Shown: positions 61,701 through 64,000 of the stretch, one piece after another
Layout: every line of letters starts with the position of its first letter
Position numbering within the stretch: the stretch's first letter is position 1
From: Berberis thunbergii
Taxonomy: Eukaryota; Streptophyta; Magnoliopsida; Ranunculales; Berberidaceae
NCBI GenBank assembly: GCA_003290165.1
Contig: QNQO01000680.1
Coordinates: forward strand, 62,001 to 126,000
Reading direction: 5' to 3'
DNA: 64,000 nucleotides
Program-made: the position numbers and the translations under genes
The notes under the pieces: model-generated
What the model saw: the letters and a program-made list of their open reading frames with translations, nothing else
The model's database searches: none
What the model was told of the DNA's origin: nothing

Positions 61701-62375
61701 AAGAGGGCTGCATCCGCTATGCCTTTGACTTACTCTACCCGTTATATAAAGTCTGTGAAGGATTTGTCGGGAAAGTCTTTACAGGTAAAGCTGAACTGTT
61801 TTCAGTCCAATACTCATGTTGAATTATCATCTGTGCAATACTTGTGTTTTATCTGGGAGCTATTATTGCTCTATACTTATGTGGGTTGTTCTTTAGTGCT
61901 TCTTATGTTGTTTCGTTGTAATGCTTGTGTTTATATAAAAGTTTTTGTCCTATGCCTATGATGATTGTTCTTTAATACTTTTAAGTTGTTCTTTAATGCT
62001 TTTAGTTGTTCTTTAATGCTTTTAGGCCGTGTGCATCTAGATTGATAAATTGATAAATTGATAATTTCTAGTATGTAAAGTTATATATGATACAAATGTA
62101 TTTGATGTTATTCTCCAGAGGAAATTAAACAACTTGCAGAGGAAGTGCGTGAAAGTATAAAGGGAGTAATAGGTTTTGAGAATTTTGTGAAGACGTATAA
62201 TGAGATCAGAAAGAGTCTCAAAGCAAAGAGGGACAAGAGGAAGCACCAAGAGAAGCTCATGGCTGTGGTCAACCCCATGCGGAATGCAAAGAGAAAGCTG
62301 AGAATTTCTGCCAAACATCAAGCAAACAAGAAGCGTAAGATAATGACAATGAAGATGGGAAGATGGAATGCTTAA
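34404..62375 (+). CDS. UTP20: UTP20, U3 snoRNP / SSU processome HEAT-repeat protein (31 exons, frame interrupted)
   Basis: UTP20 is a nucleolar scaffold of the 90S pre-ribosome needed for 18S rRNA cleavages. Exons: 34404-34472, 34572-34700, 35299-35456, 37360-37404, 37987-38065, 38158-38232, 39596-39702, 40933-41104, 42462-42670, 42800-43010, 43103-43177, 43262-43598, 44655-44850, 44993-45245, 45328-45667, 48501-48677, 48813-48920, 49023-49284, 49390-49827, 50291-50755, 51311-51449, 51553-51733, 51846-52241, 52326-52451, 52548-52612, 52682-54496, 54582-54861, 57178-57408, 61034-61558, 61652-61784, 62119-62375. They total about 8.05 kb, or about 2,680 codons, the usual family length. Recognised by ELNTAEDFISFYEEM, RYYPKDYIEEFMAE, VFVPLFFKMLFDVQDGKGEH, YEHSTGREAVLEMLHAII and the basic tail NPMRNAKRKLRISAKH then KKRKIMTMKMGRW (nucleolar signal). 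About 17 single-base frame breaks lie in exons 6-26; exons 1-5 and 27-31 are clean. Pseudogene or assembly error cannot be separated here. Confidence 0.92.
35457..37359 (+). other. UTP20 intron 3 (1.9 kb), no other gene seen
   Basis: Bounded by GTATGT and GAGCAG. Ordinary A+T-rich intron. Short open frames inside show no recognisable motif. Confidence 0.7.
38233..40932 (+). other. UTP20 introns 6 and 7 flanking exon 7
   Basis: Intron 6 spans 38233-39595 and intron 7 spans 39703-40932. Nothing coding was seen apart from exon 7 (39596-39702). Intron 7 holds the (C)58 run. Confidence 0.7.
40719..40776. repeat. Homopolymer (C)58 in UTP20 intron 7
   Basis: 58 uninterrupted C followed by A4 and (CA)n. 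Strong G-quadruplex/i-motif potential on opposite strands. The length may be an assembly estimate. Confidence 0.92.
41408..41805. mobile_element. hAT-like non-autonomous element in UTP20 intron 8 (short copy)
   Basis: The element spans 41416-41797. Termini CAATGTAGT and ACTACAATG are imperfect inverted repeats. The 8-bp flanks CTTAAATG and CGTAAATG differ by one base, fitting the 8-bp hAT target duplication. Both ends carry GCG/GGCG-rich subterminal repeats such as CCGCCTAGGCGCGCC. No transposase. Confidence 0.72.
43966..44031. repeat. 33-bp perfect tandem duplication, UTP20 intron 12
   Basis: Two identical 33-bp copies beginning GCGATGGATTTCAACAACTC (43966-43998 and 43999-44031). A recent duplication. 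Confidence 0.95.
45835..46910. mobile_element. hAT-like non-autonomous element in UTP20 intron 15 (long copy)
   Basis: The element spans 45843-46902. The termini CAGTGTAGTTAAGGCG and, reverse-complemented, CAGTGTTGTTAAGGCG match. The 8-bp flanks CTTGACAC and CTTGACCC differ at one base, a classic hAT-length target duplication. GGCGAGGCGAACGCCTC-type subterminal repeats relate it to the 41.4 kb copy. A minisatellite of AACAGATCATATAAAAAAAG units occupies about 46430-46545. No transposase is encoded. Confidence 0.82.
46430..46545. repeat. AACAGATCATATAAAAAAAG minisatellite
   Basis: Four to five imperfect copies of a unit of about 22-25 bp inside the hAT-like element. Confidence 0.8.
48059..48082. 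repeat. Homopolymer (C)24 in UTP20 intron 15
   Basis: 24 uninterrupted C, on the sense strand of UTP20 like the 58-base run. Confidence 0.93.
49871..49895. other. Perfect 11-bp hairpin in UTP20 intron 19
   Basis: CAGTTTCACTG, CAT loop, CAGTGAAACTG. It follows a poly-T tract and precedes a diverged tandem repeat of TGTCCATTCT plus TTTTCTGGCC (about 49900-49970). Confidence 0.7.
50906..51031. repeat. 63-bp tandem duplication, UTP20 intron 20
   Basis: Two copies starting CATAGTTCTCTGATTCATTA (50906-50968 and 50969-51031) with only a couple of differences. Recent. Confidence 0.93.
54862..57177 (+). other. UTP20 intron 27 (2.3 kb) with a GTGTC-rich repeat
   Basis: About 54945-55565 has loosely inverted ends rich in TCCGACAC / GTGTCCG words (for example TATCCGACACACGACAC near the left and CGTGTCAGTGTCCGATAC near the right), suggesting an old terminal-inverted-repeat element. 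The rest shows no gene. Confidence 0.45.
57409..61033 (+). other. UTP20 intron 28 (3.6 kb) with inserted pieces
   Basis: About 58285-58425 repeats CGATTAATTGGCGAGT-type words in both orientations. About 58440-58605 is leader-like (GAAG-rich then CT-rich) and ends at a donor-like AG/GTATGA. About 59570-60150 has broken frames with charged, gag-like composition. A 22-bp direct repeat AGCTAAATTTAAAATGTTGT lies at about 60333-60380. None is a gene I can name. Confidence 0.45.
61966..62025. repeat. GTTCTTTAATGCTTTTA tandem repeat, UTP20 last intron
   Basis: Three imperfect copies of a unit of about 18-20 bp. Confidence 0.8.
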
Positions 62376-64000
62376 AGATGCTACAAGACTTCTTAATTAA
62401 TCCTGCTGGTAATTCTTTGATTTTGCTGTATATATATAGTTCTTTCTTTGTTTGTAACATCTTTTCACGATTCCATCCTTACTAGATAATTATTTCCAAT
62501 TTGATATTTTTGCCTTGTTGAATCAAGATTGATTGTTTCTTCTTTGAATGAGCCAACTTTCACTTTGGCAATAGATCTGCTTGTGTTCTGTTTTAATAGA
62601 TTTTAGTTCAGATTTTGAGAGTTATTGTGGCATTCTTGTTCGGATTTCATGATTGCTTATATTTTGTGTACGAGTTATTTTTTTTTTTGTGATCATTAGA
62701 GTTTTGTTTATGTTGTTTGTTGCTTCAGGCTTGTTAAAATGGGTTATTTTCTTTCAGAGGATGTTAGTTCAGATTTTGAGAGTAATTGTGGTTTTCGCGT
62801 TTGGATTTCTTACTTAGTTCTTTGTTGTGCTTGAATTGTTCTTTATGAGCTCATGAAATTTGTGATGATTAAAGTTTTGTATTGTTTATCAGGTTTTATT
62901 TTTTTCTGGTGTCAACTTCGGTTATCAAATAGTTTTTAGTTATTACTCATTTCTTGCTAATATTGTATGGTTTAATGTCGAAGAAATACCCTTTAAAGTT
63001 TTTGTATGAGCATAGCTTCTAACAGATACCATTTGATTAGAACCAAGGAAATTTTGGTTACTGAAATTAGACACTGCTGATTACATTAGGAATGTTTGAA
63101 TGTTTATTGTTAATCATGAAAAAATCTCACGGAGAATTGTTGTTCCATATGTTTATTAGAGCGAAGTCTGAAGTGTATTGTATTTTACTGTTTGGTAAAT
63201 TTTTGGCATTGTAAGGTTTTGGTTGTACTGTGTTTTATCTTTCGACCACAAGATAGTTTTAGCGTAGGTGGCCACTTGTGCGCTTGGTCCTTAAAAAGGA
63301 GACATCATTGAGTGCAAATGCTGAGGGTGTATTTGATTTTCACGTTTTCTGAGGGAAATGAAAATTTTTCTGGATAACCTACAACTCCCTTTGATTTTTT
63401 GCACATGCCCTCTTTTCTCGTTTTAAGCAAGAGTTTCTCTTTAAAGGACCCAAAATAAATTTCATCTTTTTCGTTTCTTCATTTGTGTTTGATTGCTTCT
63501 AGTCAAAGGAGACGAGCAGGCAAGCTCGTCAAATTCTCTCAGACCAGAGCTACTGTCAAGAACTCGTATGCTCAACACCTATTGCTTTGGTTTCTTGCTC
63601 TTTGATGTGCAATCGATCTGTTTCAGGCTGGTCATTGTAACGAATGCATAAATCACTATAAAATACATAAAATATTTTGTAAGAGTCATATTTTTTGTTG
63701 CATTGGTCTCTAGTTGGGCACAGCTGATTTTCTTATGAAACTTCAATTTTTTGTTGGCAGGATTGCTAAATCCTTCATGAAACCAAGTTTTGTGCATGTC
63801 TTCAGATGAAATACCTTAATTGCTCAACTTTCCTATTCGGCTCTCTCCCCAATTGGATGGATTGTACAAGTACATGTGTATTTTTTTTTTTTTTTTTTGG
63901 ACAGGTAATCAAATCCAAATCTTCTGACTTCAAACTTGGCGGGCCCACACCCTCTCTGAGGCGATTTTGAGGGGCTCCTTGGGCATTAATTTTGTTTTGA
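62376..64000. other. 3' flank of UTP20, no gene seen
   Basis: Probably 3' UTR and then T-rich intergenic DNA. It contains a diverged direct duplication (about 62604-62760 versus 62765-62900, both starting TTAGTTCAGATTTTGAGAG) and a poly-T run near 63881-63899. No exons recognised up to the window edge. Confidence 0.5.

Noticed and set aside
1..64000. CRISPR array, operon or phage-type system
   Set aside because: No regularly spaced identical repeats with unique spacers; all genes are intron-containing plant genes or transposons.

Overview
This is a 64 kb piece of plant nuclear DNA. The genes have many spliced exons with plant-like GT-AG (and two GC-AG) introns. The background is A+T-rich, and Ty1/copia, RTE/L1-type, hAT-like and MITE-like repeats are abundant. 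A CC-NBS-LRR resistance-gene relic is also present. Everything fits a dicot-like angiosperm; the species cannot be named from the sequence. All real genes lie on the + strand. I found no prokaryotic features, CRISPR arrays or tRNA/rRNA genes.

Layout. (1) 981-3673: an intact nine-exon type I inositol polyphosphate 5-phosphatase of 559 residues, resembling the CVP2/CVL1 group, with a long GA/CT-rich leader and a four-codon upstream ORF. (2) 3.7-12.6 kb: mostly empty intergenic DNA with a 29-base G run, a G-box-rich island (8.55-8.95 kb), a 200-bp near-perfect foldback (10.37-10.57 kb) and MITE relics. (3) 12,662-17,589: a complete but dead Ty1/copia element with short LTRs and a 5-bp target duplication. 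(4) 17.6-21.6 kb: another foldback, a LINE-like 3' scrap and a PIF/Harbinger-like element. (5) 21,643-24,340: a broken CNL resistance gene. (6) 24.5-28.0 kb: a degenerate tandem repeat and a second, LTR-less copia fragment. (7) 29.7-30.5 kb: an RTE-type LINE fragment. (8) 32,249-33,327: a minus-strand retroposon with poly(A) and a 13-bp target duplication. (9) 34,404-62,375: a roughly 28-kb, 31-exon UTP20 gene (U3 snoRNP/SSU processome) whose large introns hold further insertions. Its promoter carries a MITE, a site II element and telo-boxes.

How the genes relate. The 5-phosphatase (phosphoinositide signalling) and UTP20 (18S rRNA maturation) are unrelated housekeeping or regulatory genes. 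They are separated by about 30 kb of transposon-filled DNA, and nothing suggests a functional cluster.

The main puzzle is UTP20. Exons 1-5 and 27-31 read cleanly, but exons 6-26 carry about 17 single-base frame breaks, mostly apparent losses of one base in a short homopolymer. That pattern fits either a decaying gene or a locally unpolished assembly; the neighbouring 5-phosphatase has none. I do not see a convincing new biological system. The most interesting items are the frameshift cluster, the foldback at 10.4 kb, the small CTAG-ended foldback family, the two related hAT-like insertions in UTP20 introns, and extreme C/G homopolymers (up to 58 bases).
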